Below are positions 17,936 through 27,335 of a DNA stretch of 62,533 nt, in pieces (the first letter of the stretch is position 1; each line of letters starts with the position of its first letter). Position numbers and translations under genes: made by a program. The stretch is from Bacteroidetes bacterium HGW-Bacteroidetes-3. GTDB lineage: Bacteria; Bacteroidota; Bacteroidia; Flavobacteriales; Flavobacteriaceae. The notes under the pieces are model-generated. The model saw nothing but the letters and a program-made list of their open reading frames with translations, did no database searches and was not told where the DNA came from. The stretch covers positions 1-62,533 of the forward strand of contig PHDE01000003.1 in NCBI GenBank assembly GCA_002842505.1, given 5' to 3'.

Positions 17936-19186
17936 TCACCCCATTTTATTATTTGAAATAATCCCATACACTTTTCCATTTAAATTTTTGTCCATAAAAA
18001 TGGCATTTTTAGAGGAAGACAAGATGTTGTTTTCACTAAATGTATAGTCAAAATCCGGATTAAAAAGGGTGATATTGGCTTGGTTTCCTTCTGCAATTGG
18101 AAAGGTTGGCACATTAAATCTTTCTCTTGGTTTGGTGGTTAAACAATCGATTAAAGTTTCCAAACCGATTGTTTTATTTAAGGCACCAAACAAACTTTCA
18201 AGTCCGATAGTCCCGAATTTCGCATTGTTGTATTCCACTTTTTTATGTTCAACATCAATGGGATTGTGGTCGCTGGTCACCATATCGATGGTACCTTCCT
18301 TTAATCCTTTAATCAACGCTTTTACATCTTTTGAAGTTCTTAAAGGAGGCAAAACCTTAGTGTTTGCGTTAAAACCTTTCAATTCATCATCAGTCAACAC
18401 CAAATGATGCGCTGCAACGCTGCAGGTAACGTTTAATTTTTTCTTTTTGGCTTCCTTTATAAGTTCAACCGATTTTGCTGTTGAAATTGTTGGAATGTGC
18501 AATTTTCCGCCGGTATATTCCAACAAAAATAAATCGCGGACAATCTGTAATTCTTCCGATAAAGCCGGAATTCCTTTTAAACCCAGCTTTGTGCTGTTGA
18601 TTTCTTCATTGACCAAACCAATGCCCGCAATGGAATCGTTCTGCGGAAAACTTAAAAGGAGTGCGTCAAAATTTTGTGCGTACTGCAAGCCTATTTTCAA
18701 CAGATTGGCATTTGATATGGCTTTATTATAGTCTCCAAAAGCAACAGCGCCGGCATTTTGCATATCATACAATTCAGCAATATCCTCGCTTTTTCCGCCT
18801 TTGGTCAGGTTTCCTATCGGATAAAGGGTGGTGGCAGAATTAGCGCCTTTATTTTTTAAAAACTGAATGGCCGATTTATTGTCTGTCGCCGGATAGGTGT
18901 TCGGATTTACTGCTACCGCCGTAAAACCGCTTTTTGAAGCCGTTTTCAATCCATTTTCAATCGTTTCCCTGTCCTCAAATCCGGGTTCGCCAAAGCAAAC
19001 GCTCGAATCGAACCAGCCTTGCGAAATATGCAGGTTGTCAAATTCAAGTTCTTTATATTTTTTGGGATTTTTAAGTTTTTCGCCAATTTTTGTGATGATG
19101 CCGTTTTCAATAAGAATGTCTTTAATTTGAAGATGAAACGGACTGGAATTGTCGATAATGGTAGCGGACTTTAGGAGTAAATTCAT
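17936..19186 (-). CDS. Dihydroorotase-like amidohydrolase
   Basis: Dihydroorotase-like throughout (FGEPGFEDRETIENGLKTASKSGFTAVAVNPNT; SDHNPIDVEHKKVEY), but the HxH metal site is replaced by SSVCF. Confidence 0.82.
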   Translation of the reverse strand: MNLLLKSATIIDNSSPFHLQIKDILIENGIITKIGEKLKNPKKYKELEFDNLHISQGWFDSSVCFGEPGFEDRETIENGLKTASKSGFTAVAVNPNTYPATDNKSAIQFLKNKGANSATTLYPIGNLTKGGKSEDIAELYDMQNAGAVAFGDYNKAISNANLLKIGLQYAQNFDALLLSFPQNDSIAGIGLVNEEINSTKLGLKGIPALSEELQIVRDLFLLEYTGGKLHIPTISTAKSVELIKEAKKKKLNVTCSVAAHHLVLTDDELKGFNANTKVLPPLRTSKDVKALIKGLKEGTIDMVTSDHNPIDVEHKKVEYNNAKFGTIGLESLFGALNKTIGLETLIDCLTTKPRERFNVPTFPIAEGNQANITLFNPDFDYTFSENNILSSSKNAIFMDKNLNGKVYGIISNNKMG

Positions 19187-21141
19187 ATTTTGAAATATTT
19201 TAATAACAGCATTTCAATGGACAAAAATAGCACAGAAAATGCTAAAAACCATTTAAAAAGCCAATTGATTTTTTGTTGATTGCCAATTTCATTAAAAAGG
19301 CTCTCAACTGATGTGGAAACGGTCACGTTTTCAGCGTTGCCGACCAAAGATATTAAATTGGCATAATTGGTGTCGCTCTCGTCCCTGTTGTAATTTAATG
19401 CGATGATTTTTAGTACATTGTTGCTATTGGAGACCTTGTAAAAACCGCTTTCTAAAGCAATATCTGATAAAATTAGTTCTACTTTGTTTTGGGATACTTT
19501 TTGGAGCGGGATAAATGAATTGGTTTCGTTTGAAATTTTCAGCACATCATCTTTTCCTATGGATGCCGTTATTTCAATGTTGTTTTCAGTCGCAATAGTA
19601 TAATAAATCTGTGTAGTTTTTAGGGTTGTTTTTGCGAAATTATAAAAAATTGGAACCACCAACGGTGATTGCGTAAAATTTGAAATGTTTTTATTTAAAG
19701 GTGATGAGATCCAATAAAAATTGCCCTTTTTGATTTTTGAGGAAGAAATAAACGCACTGTTATTATCGAATTTAAGAATTGCGGAACTATTTTTAAAATT
19801 GTTTTGGTAATGCAACGCTGTTTTTGGGTATTGAAAATTGGTCACTTTTTTTTCAAAAACATCTTTAATTAAAGGATGCCCATAATTAATGGAAGTAATT
19901 TGATGTTCATTTTCAACTTTGGCGCTTATTTTTCCTGATTGAAAAGCGTTCAAAAGCAGGTTATAGGAATCGATATTCGCATTTTGTGACGGAATTACCG
20001 CCGAACTTCTTCGGTTTTCCAGAAACTCACTTAAACTGCGAAGCAATTCAGCAGGAATGTCAGGCAATTCATTCAAAATTATTAAATGTTGATTTTGAAT
20101 AGTGTTGTAATTTAATTGTGGAAGTGGGGAAACAGTAAAATTAAATTCATTTTCAGTATATATTTTCTGTAAAAATTCGGCCGGATTTCCAATGCTTAAC
20201 ACGTTAATTTTTTCGGGTGCTGAAACAGAAAAGAAAAAGTCGTTGTCAAATTCCATCCCTTCATCAACCAAGGAAATTTTTCCGTTAAATTTATTGGAAT
20301 TCGGGAGCGTAAATTGAACGGCAGTCCTATTGGAATTTGCAAATTTAGCGGTTGTTTTTCCTATTAAGTTTTCCTCTTGAAATAAAGAAACAGGAAAGTT
20401 AGCGCTAATAATCTGAGCACTTTTTACCAGTACGTTCAACGTTGTTTCCTCAGTAGATTTCTGTTCAAGTGACACGCTGTCCAAAAAAATGTTCTGAGTT
20501 TCTTTAGGGGAAAGCTGAAGCAATGAAATTGGTGAATTCAAAATTGTGAAATCTATTTTATTTTCAATATTAATATTCTGAAAATCAGATATTAATATAA
20601 TCTTATTTGAGGTGTTTGTTTTATCTGAATAATTGCTTTTGGCTTTCAGCAAAACAGTATTTAGATTAAGCTTATTTGGTGAATAATGGAGATCTATCAA
20701 TTCGTTTTTTAAACTATTGGCATCTAAATTCTTAAAACTTTCATCATTGGTGAACAGCGTAAAAATACTGTTTTGAATGTTGTTGTTATCTATAATTTTT
20801 CGTGCGGCACTTTTTAACAATTCCCCATTTTCGCCCTTTGCCTGCATGCTGTAGGAATTGTCTAAATAAACAGTGACATTTACATTTTGTTGCGTTGAAG
20901 ATTCAGAAAAAAATGGTTGTGAAAAGGCTAAAATGATGCAGCTTAACGCCAACAATCGGCTGGTTAAAACGAGCAATTTCTTAAGTTTGGCGCTTTTTCG
21001 CGTTTGCCTTTCAATATTTTTTAAAAAAGCGACATTGGTAAAAGGGACTTTAACGAAGCGTTGCAGCTGAAATAAATGAACAATTATCGGTATGATAAGT
21101 AAAAAAAGTGCGTAAAGAATTTCCGGATGCCTAAACTGCAT
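19183..21141 (-). CDS. BatA-domain / vWA-like membrane protein
   Basis: N-terminal MQFRHPEILYALFLLIIPIIVHLFQLQRFVKVPFTNVAFLK; vWA-like VTVYLDNSYSMQAKGENG; C-terminal TM. Overlaps the downstream gene by 4 bp. Confidence 0.85.
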   Translation of the reverse strand: MQFRHPEILYALFLLIIPIIVHLFQLQRFVKVPFTNVAFLKNIERQTRKSAKLKKLLVLTSRLLALSCIILAFSQPFFSESSTQQNVNVTVYLDNSYSMQAKGENGELLKSAARKIIDNNNIQNSIFTLFTNDESFKNLDANSLKNELIDLHYSPNKLNLNTVLLKAKSNYSDKTNTSNKIILISDFQNINIENKIDFTILNSPISLLQLSPKETQNIFLDSVSLEQKSTEETTLNVLVKSAQIISANFPVSLFQEENLIGKTTAKFANSNRTAVQFTLPNSNKFNGKISLVDEGMEFDNDFFFSVSAPEKINVLSIGNPAEFLQKIYTENEFNFTVSPLPQLNYNTIQNQHLIILNELPDIPAELLRSLSEFLENRRSSAVIPSQNANIDSYNLLLNAFQSGKISAKVENEHQITSINYGHPLIKDVFEKKVTNFQYPKTALHYQNNFKNSSAILKFDNNSAFISSSKIKKGNFYWISSPLNKNISNFTQSPLVVPIFYNFAKTTLKTTQIYYTIATENNIEITASIGKDDVLKISNETNSFIPLQKVSQNKVELILSDIALESGFYKVSNSNNVLKIIALNYNRDESDTNYANLISLVGNAENVTVSTSVESLFNEIGNQQKINWLFKWFLAFSVLFLSIEMLLLKYFKI

Positions 21142-21182
21142 TGTTCAAAATGGTTTATCAAAGATATAAAAATGGGGGGAAT

Positions 21183-21917
21183 TTATGCAAAATAGTTTTT
21201 CAAAATTCCTAGGGCATATTTGCTTGCGATGGAATTGGCAAATTTCGGAAAATCTATGGTTGCGTTGTCATTTGCCTTGTCTGAAATAACGCGAATGATG
21301 GAAAAAGGAATCTCATACTCAAAACAAACTTGGGCAACCGCGGCGCCTTCCATTTCTACGCAAACCGCTGTCGGCAATTTTTTGTTCAGTTTTTTAATTT
21401 TTTTGAGGCTGGAAATAAACTGGTCGCCGCTGGCAATATCGCCGTGCACCACCTTTGGTGTCAAAATATCAAATAGTTGTGCGTCTTCCATCGCAATAAA
21501 TTGAGGGTAAGTCAATAAAAACAAATTGGAGGCTTCCAGCAATTTTGCAGAATCATTTGTTTCCAAAAACTTCTTTCTTAAAATGGGAATTTCAAATTTT
21601 TCGTAAAACGGAAAAGCATTTAAGTCGTGTTGGTACAAATTTTTTCCTATCACAATATCCCCAATATTTAATTTGGGATGAATGGCACCGGCAACACCGG
21701 TAAAAATAATTTCTTTCACCTTAAAATCATTAATCAATTGGGTAGTGGTGGCTGCGGAAGCGACTTTTCCCCAACGGGAAAAAACAAGCACTATTTTTTT
21801 GTCGAATAAAGTGCCTGAATAATAGGTTCTCATTCCTTTTACAGTCTTCGAAACATTTTGAAGTTCGTGGAGCAACGCTTGAATTTCTTCTTGCATTGCG
21901 CTGATAATGCCTACCAT
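21183..21917 (-). CDS. mtnN: 5'-methylthioadenosine/S-adenosylhomocysteine nucleosidase
   Basis: VGIISAMQEEIQALL, FTGVAGAIHPKLNIGDIVIG, VEMEGAAVAQVCFEYEIPFSIIRVISDKAN. Confidence 0.9.
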   Translation of the reverse strand: MVGIISAMQEEIQALLHELQNVSKTVKGMRTYYSGTLFDKKIVLVFSRWGKVASAATTTQLINDFKVKEIIFTGVAGAIHPKLNIGDIVIGKNLYQHDLNAFPFYEKFEIPILRKKFLETNDSAKLLEASNLFLLTYPQFIAMEDAQLFDILTPKVVHGDIASGDQFISSLKKIKKLNKKLPTAVCVEMEGAAVAQVCFEYEIPFSIIRVISDKANDNATIDFPKFANSIASKYALGILKNYFA

Positions 21918-21918
21918 T

Positions 21919-22590
21919 TTATAAAGGTTTATTGCTTATTTTGCCGTCAATCATCTCCAATTTCCGGTCGGCCATCTCCGCCAATTCTTTGTTGTGGGTC
22001 ACAATCACAAAAGTTTGGTTGAATTTATCACGCAAAGTGAAAAATAATTCGTGTAAATTTTTGGCAGAGGCAGAATCTAAATTTCCGCTTGGCTCATCGG
22101 CAAAAATAACATCGGGATTGTTTATTAAAGCCCTGGCGACTGCGACACGTTGTTGTTCACCGCCTGATAATTCATTGGGTTTGTGGTGCATTCTGCTCGA
22201 AAGTCCCAAAAAATTAAGCAAATCCTTGGCTTTGTTTTCCGCATCCTTTTTTGAAGAATTTCCTATAAAAGCGGGAATGCAAACATTTTCAAGTGCCGTA
22301 AATTCGGGAAGCAGTTGATGAAATTGAAAAATAAAACCAATATGCTGATTTCTGAATTTAGAAAGATCGTTGTCTTTTAATTCTAAAATGTTTTTTGTGC
22401 TGATGGCAAGTTTGGAATCTTTGCCTTTTGTTGGGTAATCTAAGGTTCCCAGAATTTGGAGCAGCGTAGTCTTGCCAGCTCCGGAAGGCCCCACAATAGC
22501 CACAATTTCTCCTTTTTTTATGGATAAATCCACGCCTTTTAAGACCTCTAAATCCCCGTAAAATTTATGAATATTTTTCGCTTCTATCAT
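21919..22590 (-). CDS. lolD: LolD-type ABC transporter ATP-binding protein
   Basis: [18 protein letters not shown] Walker [33 protein letters not shown] signature and Walker B. Confidence 0.85.
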   Translation of the reverse strand: MIEAKNIHKFYGDLEVLKGVDLSIKKGEIVAIVGPSGAGKTTLLQILGTLDYPTKGKDSKLAISTKNILELKDNDLSKFRNQHIGFIFQFHQLLPEFTALENVCIPAFIGNSSKKDAENKAKDLLNFLGLSSRMHHKPNELSGGEQQRVAVARALINNPDVIFADEPSGNLDSASAKNLHELFFTLRDKFNQTFVIVTHNKELAEMADRKLEMIDGKISNKPL

Positions 22591-22616
22591 CTGGTAAAAG
22601 TAAGCTTTTCCTTTTA

Positions 22617-22760
22617 AAATTGTTTAATCGTTTAATCGTTTAATTGTTTAATTGTTTAATTGTTTATTTGTTTATTTGTTTAATCGTTTAATAGTGTAAT
22701 TGTATAGAAATTATTTATCACCTTAAAACTTAAAACTTAAAACTTAAAACTTACAACTTA
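22617..22760. repeat. Short-period tandem repeats (GTTTAATYG 9-mers; ACTTAAA-type units)
   Basis: gtttaatcgtttaatcgtttaattgtttaattgtttaattg... followed by ttaaaacttaaaacttaaaacttaaaactt. Confidence 0.9.
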
Positions 22761-22769
22761 TAACTTTTT

Positions 22770-25178
22770 TTAAAGCCAACTTTTAACATTGTTATAATCC
22801 AAATAATAGATAAACTTAAGGGAAAAGTTATTGTTTATAGGTTCTGCAAACAGGTTGTCCAAGTTTTTTTTGAAATTTAAATTTGCCAATTTATCTTCAT
22901 TAAAAATGGCGTTTCTGTATAAAACCACCAATTGGCTGCCTGGGGCAAATTCCCAAGAATAACTTAAATCCAAATTCCAGATATTGTAATTAATATCGTG
23001 GTTTCCCTGATAGGAACTGGCATTTAAGGTGCCTTCATTGTTCAATTCAAAAAAATTGGTGTCGTACGCAACAGGTGACCAATAATGCCTAAACGACAAT
23101 GCCAAAGCTGATTTTGTATTGAAACTTAAATTGCCCGTTAACGTATTGGTTACTGTTTTTATGTCTCTGTTGCCAAAAATAATGCTTCCGTTGTTTAAAT
23201 TGGTTACCCAACCTTCATCATTAAAAAGTTTAGATAAATTAATTGCATAAATAACAGAAAATTTATCAGAAAAGCGATAGCGCGGTGAAACAGATATTTC
23301 GCCGTAAGTATTTTCTGTTTCGTATTTTTTGGCATAAGTGGTACTAACATCAATCGCAAACTTTTTACGATAATCAGAAGAGAACCAGCCATTTACGGCA
23401 TATACAGGATTTTGTTTAAAAAATCTTCCCTTAACGCGCGGTTCATAAAAATTATATTGCTGTCCAATTCCGGTATTTATATTTCCCCCAAAGGCAAATC
23501 GGGTTTTGGTAAAAAAGAAAAAATTGAGGTCAAAATTATTTTCGGCAAAATGGTTAGGCTCATTTTGATAAACAGCGTTGCTCAACAGCGTAATTCTGTA
23601 TTCGTTGAAAGTTTTTGTGGGCTCAAAAATTCTGTAGGAGATTTCAGACCAATATACAGCTAAATTATTTTTATTTTGATAGCCTAAATCGTTAATATCG
23701 AAGGTGTCATTACTTCTTGAATGTCCAATTTCATATTGATAATTGCCAAATATTTTAGCCAATTCAAGAAAACCGGAGTAACCTGATTTGTTTTCGCTGT
23801 TTTCATGAATGTTGCTTATTTTAAAATCTCCTTGTGTTTTGAACCTATTTTTTTTATCTGAAATGTCAAAAAGCAGCGCAGCAACATTGGCGTCCCTAAA
23901 ACTGCCGTTACGCGTAACATTGGTATTTACAAAACTGACGGAGGAGTTTTTGTTGAATTGCTGGTCTAAAACCAGCACATTATAGTTGGCAAGCGGCTCG
24001 GTAACAATTTTCCTTGTTTCTTGGGTTACTGTATTTGTAATTTCTGCGGAAGTTTTTTCGGTAATGGCATTAAAAAACCCAATGCCCAACCCTTTTTTTG
24101 TCCGCCCCGAAACTTTTAGGGCATTCAGCATTGTAACTTTTGACGGATTGTTCCTTATTTCTTCATTTTCTTTTAAATTGGTTTGAACGCTTCCGTGTCC
24201 AACAGGCGAATTTCCAATTCTTCTGGAATAAAATAAACCGCCTTTATTGAAAAGTTCAGTTCCTTCCGTAAAAAAGGAACGTTTTTCCGAGTATTGCTGT
24301 TCAAACGGACCTAAATTCAAAACTTGGTCGTCAAATGCCGTTTGCCCAAAATCGGGAATTAGCGTGGCATCCAAGGTAAAACTTTCGTTAATGCCATATT
24401 TTAAATCCATTCCAACGGCATAGTCCGTTTCTGAATCGCCGTCGAAAGAATTGTAAGAAGCAAAAGCATAAGGAGAAAAACTGAGGCGGACAGGAGGTTT
24501 AATGTTTTCAATTCCTGTTAAAATGCCAGCATATTGGGTAAAAATTCCAATTTTTTTATCTATGTAATTCCAAGAGTATTGCTCGTTAAGCCTATTAATT
24601 TTTCTATGAAAATTAACGCCCCAAGTTTGAATGTTTGAATTGCTGAAACGCAAGGCCGAATAAGGAATTTTAATTTCGGCAACCCAGCTGTTTTCGTTAA
24701 TTTTAACGTTACTTTCCCAAACGGCATTCCAGCTAAAATCTTCCCCTTCCGAAGAAACTTTGGCGTCAGCCTGCGCGCCGGTGCTCATCACCACAAATTC
24801 CGTATCATTTTGTCCGTCGTTATTTGGGTTAATGCTGATTAAAAAAAAGTCGTTTTGTCCAAATTGGTCTCTGCCGCCAAACTGCAAAGGAATTGCTTTT
24901 GGGTTAACGTCATACATTGTGGCGCCAAAATAAATGGCTTCGTCATCATACGCAATTTTCACGGTCGTTTTCATATTTTCTCTTTCATCGCCGCCATCTT
25001 CCGGTTTAAACATTTGAAAGTTTTGTGCCGGTTCGGCATCTTTCCAAAAATCCTCATTCAAAACACCATCAATTATAGGGGAATTGACAATTCGCATTGC
25101 GCTAACCGATTTAATTTTTTCTTGGGAATAAGCAAGGGAAAAAACAAATAAACTAAATATAAACAGCGATTTTCTCAT
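22770..25178 (-). CDS. CBM9-like / DUF5916-type outer-membrane-associated protein
   Basis: Signal peptide, PIIDGVLNEDFWKDAEPAQNFQMFKPEDG...YDDEAIYFGATMYD CBM9-like domain, C-terminal beta-rich region with PFEQQYSEKRSFFTEGTELF. Confidence 0.82.
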   Translation of the reverse strand: MRKSLFIFSLFVFSLAYSQEKIKSVSAMRIVNSPIIDGVLNEDFWKDAEPAQNFQMFKPEDGGDERENMKTTVKIAYDDEAIYFGATMYDVNPKAIPLQFGGRDQFGQNDFFLISINPNNDGQNDTEFVVMSTGAQADAKVSSEGEDFSWNAVWESNVKINENSWVAEIKIPYSALRFSNSNIQTWGVNFHRKINRLNEQYSWNYIDKKIGIFTQYAGILTGIENIKPPVRLSFSPYAFASYNSFDGDSETDYAVGMDLKYGINESFTLDATLIPDFGQTAFDDQVLNLGPFEQQYSEKRSFFTEGTELFNKGGLFYSRRIGNSPVGHGSVQTNLKENEEIRNNPSKVTMLNALKVSGRTKKGLGIGFFNAITEKTSAEITNTVTQETRKIVTEPLANYNVLVLDQQFNKNSSVSFVNTNVTRNGSFRDANVAALLFDISDKKNRFKTQGDFKISNIHENSENKSGYSGFLELAKIFGNYQYEIGHSRSNDTFDINDLGYQNKNNLAVYWSEISYRIFEPTKTFNEYRITLLSNAVYQNEPNHFAENNFDLNFFFFTKTRFAFGGNINTGIGQQYNFYEPRVKGRFFKQNPVYAVNGWFSSDYRKKFAIDVSTTYAKKYETENTYGEISVSPRYRFSDKFSVIYAINLSKLFNDEGWVTNLNNGSIIFGNRDIKTVTNTLTGNLSFNTKSALALSFRHYWSPVAYDTNFFELNNEGTLNASSYQGNHDINYNIWNLDLSYSWEFAPGSQLVVLYRNAIFNEDKLANLNFKKNLDNLFAEPINNNFSLKFIYYLDYNNVKSWL

Positions 25179-25373
25179 GGTAATTTAATAAACGGGATCT
25201 ATTTTTTGGTTAAAATATTTAAGATAAAAATCGAACTATCTTGAATAAATGTTACTATAAATAGACGTCAAAAATAACACATTGTTACACAATGGAAAAC
25301 TTTTTTGAAATGAACTTAAATTTTAAGTTAGGATTAGTACATTTGTGAATATTTACAAAAAACATTATCTCTA

Positions 25374-26567
25374 ATGAATTTACACGAATATCAAGGAAAA
25401 GAATTACTAAGTAGTTTTGGCGTAAGAATACAACGCGGCATTGTTGCCGATAACCATTTAAAAGCGGTGGAAGCGGCAAAACAATTGGCGGTGGAAACTG
25501 GCACAGGCTGGTGGGTTGTTAAAGCACAAATTCACGCTGGCGGACGCGGAAAAGGAGGCGGAGTGAAATTGGCAAAAAGTTTGAAGGATGTTGAATCAAT
25601 TTCTGAAAGTATTATTGGTATGATGTTGGTAACCCCTCAAACGCCACCCCAAGGGAAAAAAGTTCATCAGGTTCTAATTGCTGAAGATGTCTACTATCCT
25701 GGAGCGAATGAGCCAGAAGAATATTATATGTCTGTTTTGTTGAACAGGGCCACTGGCAAAAATATGATTATGTATTCTACCGAAGGGGGAATGGATATTG
25801 AAACTGTTGCCGAAAAAACACCTCACTTAATTTTTACGGAAGAAATGGATCCTTTATTGGGATTACAGCCTTTTCAGGCGCGTAAAATTGCCTTTAATTT
25901 AGGATTGTCAGGAAATGCCTTGAAAGAAATGATCAAATTTGTGACTTCATTATATTCAGCCTTTGTAAATTCTGATGCCACTTTATTTGAAATCAACCCG
26001 GTGTTAAAAACTTCGGATGACAAAATTTTGGCGGTGGATTCCAAAGTTGTTTTGGATGACAATGCTTTATTTCGCCATAAAGATTTAGCGGTGTTGAGAG
26101 ATTTACGTGAAGAAAATGAAATTGAAGTGGAAGCAAATGCTGCTGGGTTAAATTATGTTGATTTAGACGGAAATGTTGGTTGTATGGTGAACGGCGCCGG
26201 TTTGGCTATGAGCACCATGGATTTAATTAAACAATCTGGCGGAGAACCTGCAAACTTTTTGGATGTTGGCGGAACGGCAGATGCCAAACGTGTTGAAACA
26301 GCATTTAGAATCATATTAAAAGATAAAAACGTAAAAGCAATTTTGGTCAATATTTTTGGTGGAATTGTGCGTTGCGACCGTGTGGCACAAGGCGTAATTG
26401 ATGCTTATAAAAATATGGGCGACGCCATAAACGTTCCTATTATTGTTCGTTTACAAGGCACTAACGCCAAAGAAGCGCAACAACTTTTAGACAATAGCGG
26501 ATTGGATTTAATTTCAGCAACTGAATTTCAGGAAGCTGCGGATAAAGTTCAAAAAGTATTGGCATAA
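25374..26567 (+). CDS. sucC: Succinyl-CoA ligase (ADP-forming) subunit beta
   Basis: MNLHEYQGKELLSSFGV...VKAQIHAGGRGKGGGVKLAKS...DLDGNVGCMVNGAGLAMSTMDLIKQSGGEPANFLDVGGTA. Confidence 0.97.
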   Translation: MNLHEYQGKELLSSFGVRIQRGIVADNHLKAVEAAKQLAVETGTGWWVVKAQIHAGGRGKGGGVKLAKSLKDVESISESIIGMMLVTPQTPPQGKKVHQVLIAEDVYYPGANEPEEYYMSVLLNRATGKNMIMYSTEGGMDIETVAEKTPHLIFTEEMDPLLGLQPFQARKIAFNLGLSGNALKEMIKFVTSLYSAFVNSDATLFEINPVLKTSDDKILAVDSKVVLDDNALFRHKDLAVLRDLREENEIEVEANAAGLNYVDLDGNVGCMVNGAGLAMSTMDLIKQSGGEPANFLDVGGTADAKRVETAFRIILKDKNVKAILVNIFGGIVRCDRVAQGVIDAYKNMGDAINVPIIVRLQGTNAKEAQQLLDNSGLDLISATEFQEAADKVQKVLA

Positions 26568-26574
26568 TAAAAAT

Positions 26575-26770
26575 AGTAACTAATCAGTACTCAAAGTGCC
26601 TAAAGTTTGAAGTACTTAAAGTTAAAAAAAGGGACTTTTACGAAGTAAAACAGTTTCAATGATATTAGAAATAAGCCACTTTTGAAAAAATTAAGAAAAT
26701 GTCTCGTTTTGATACGGTTTTTGGGCTTGAAATTTTTAACTCTAGGCACTCTAGGCACTGATTAGTTACT
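26575..26770. mobile_element. 196-bp element bounded by inverted repeats (MITE-like candidate)
   Basis: AGTAACTAATCAGT (26575-26588) / ACTGATTAGTTACT (26757-26770), with extended similarity (AGTGCCTARAGTT) inside both ends. Confidence 0.5.
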
Positions 26771-26784
26771 AAAAATACAATTTT

Positions 26785-26819
26785 AAAAAAGCTGATGAAT
26801 TTTATTCATCAGCTTTTTT
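26785..26819. terminator. Bidirectional terminator
   Basis: AAAAAAGCTGATGAAT-TTT-ATTCATCAGCTTTTTT. Confidence 0.85.
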
Positions 26820-26824
26820 GGCAT

Positions 26825-26852
26825 AAAAAAACACTTCAATAGAAGTGTTTTT
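26825..26852. terminator. Second bidirectional terminator
   Basis: AAAAAAACACTTC-AATA-GAAGTGTTTTTTT. Confidence 0.8.
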
Positions 26853-26874
26853 TTATTTGGCTGAAACTAAACTG

Positions 26875-27255
26875 TTATATATCTTCAAAATTTACATCAG
26901 TAAAACTTTCAGATCCTGAGATGGTTTCTTCTGTTTCCTCTGCTCCGTCCAATGGTCTTTTAAAATCTTTTTGGTGACGTTCAGAAATCACTTCTTCACC
27001 TTTTTCATTTAAAATATAATTTGTAGCTTCTTTAAGCATGTCATTAAACTCTACAAAATCTTCTTTGTATAAATAAATTTTATGCTTTTTGTAATGGAAA
27101 GATCCATCGTCGTGTGTGAATTTTTTACTTTCAGTAATCGTTAAGTAATAATCTTCGGCTTTTGTTGCTCTTACGTCAAAAAAGTAAGTTCTTCTTCCTG
27201 CTCTAAGAACTTGGGAGAAAATCTCTTCTTGTTCTAAATGTTCATTGTCATTCAT
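26875..27255 (-). CDS. PUR-family (DUF3276) nucleic-acid-binding protein
   Basis: SQVLRAGRRTYFFDVRATKAEDYYLTITESKKFTHDDGSFHYKKHKIYLYKEDFVEF. Confidence 0.88.
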   Translation of the reverse strand: MNDNEHLEQEEIFSQVLRAGRRTYFFDVRATKAEDYYLTITESKKFTHDDGSFHYKKHKIYLYKEDFVEFNDMLKEATNYILNEKGEEVISERHQKDFKRPLDGAEETEETISGSESFTDVNFEDI

Positions 27256-27335
27256 ATTTAACCTTCTTATTTAATTAATCTTTCTATTGGATATTGACAC
27301 AAATCTATAAAATAATTTGACTTATTTAACTATTT

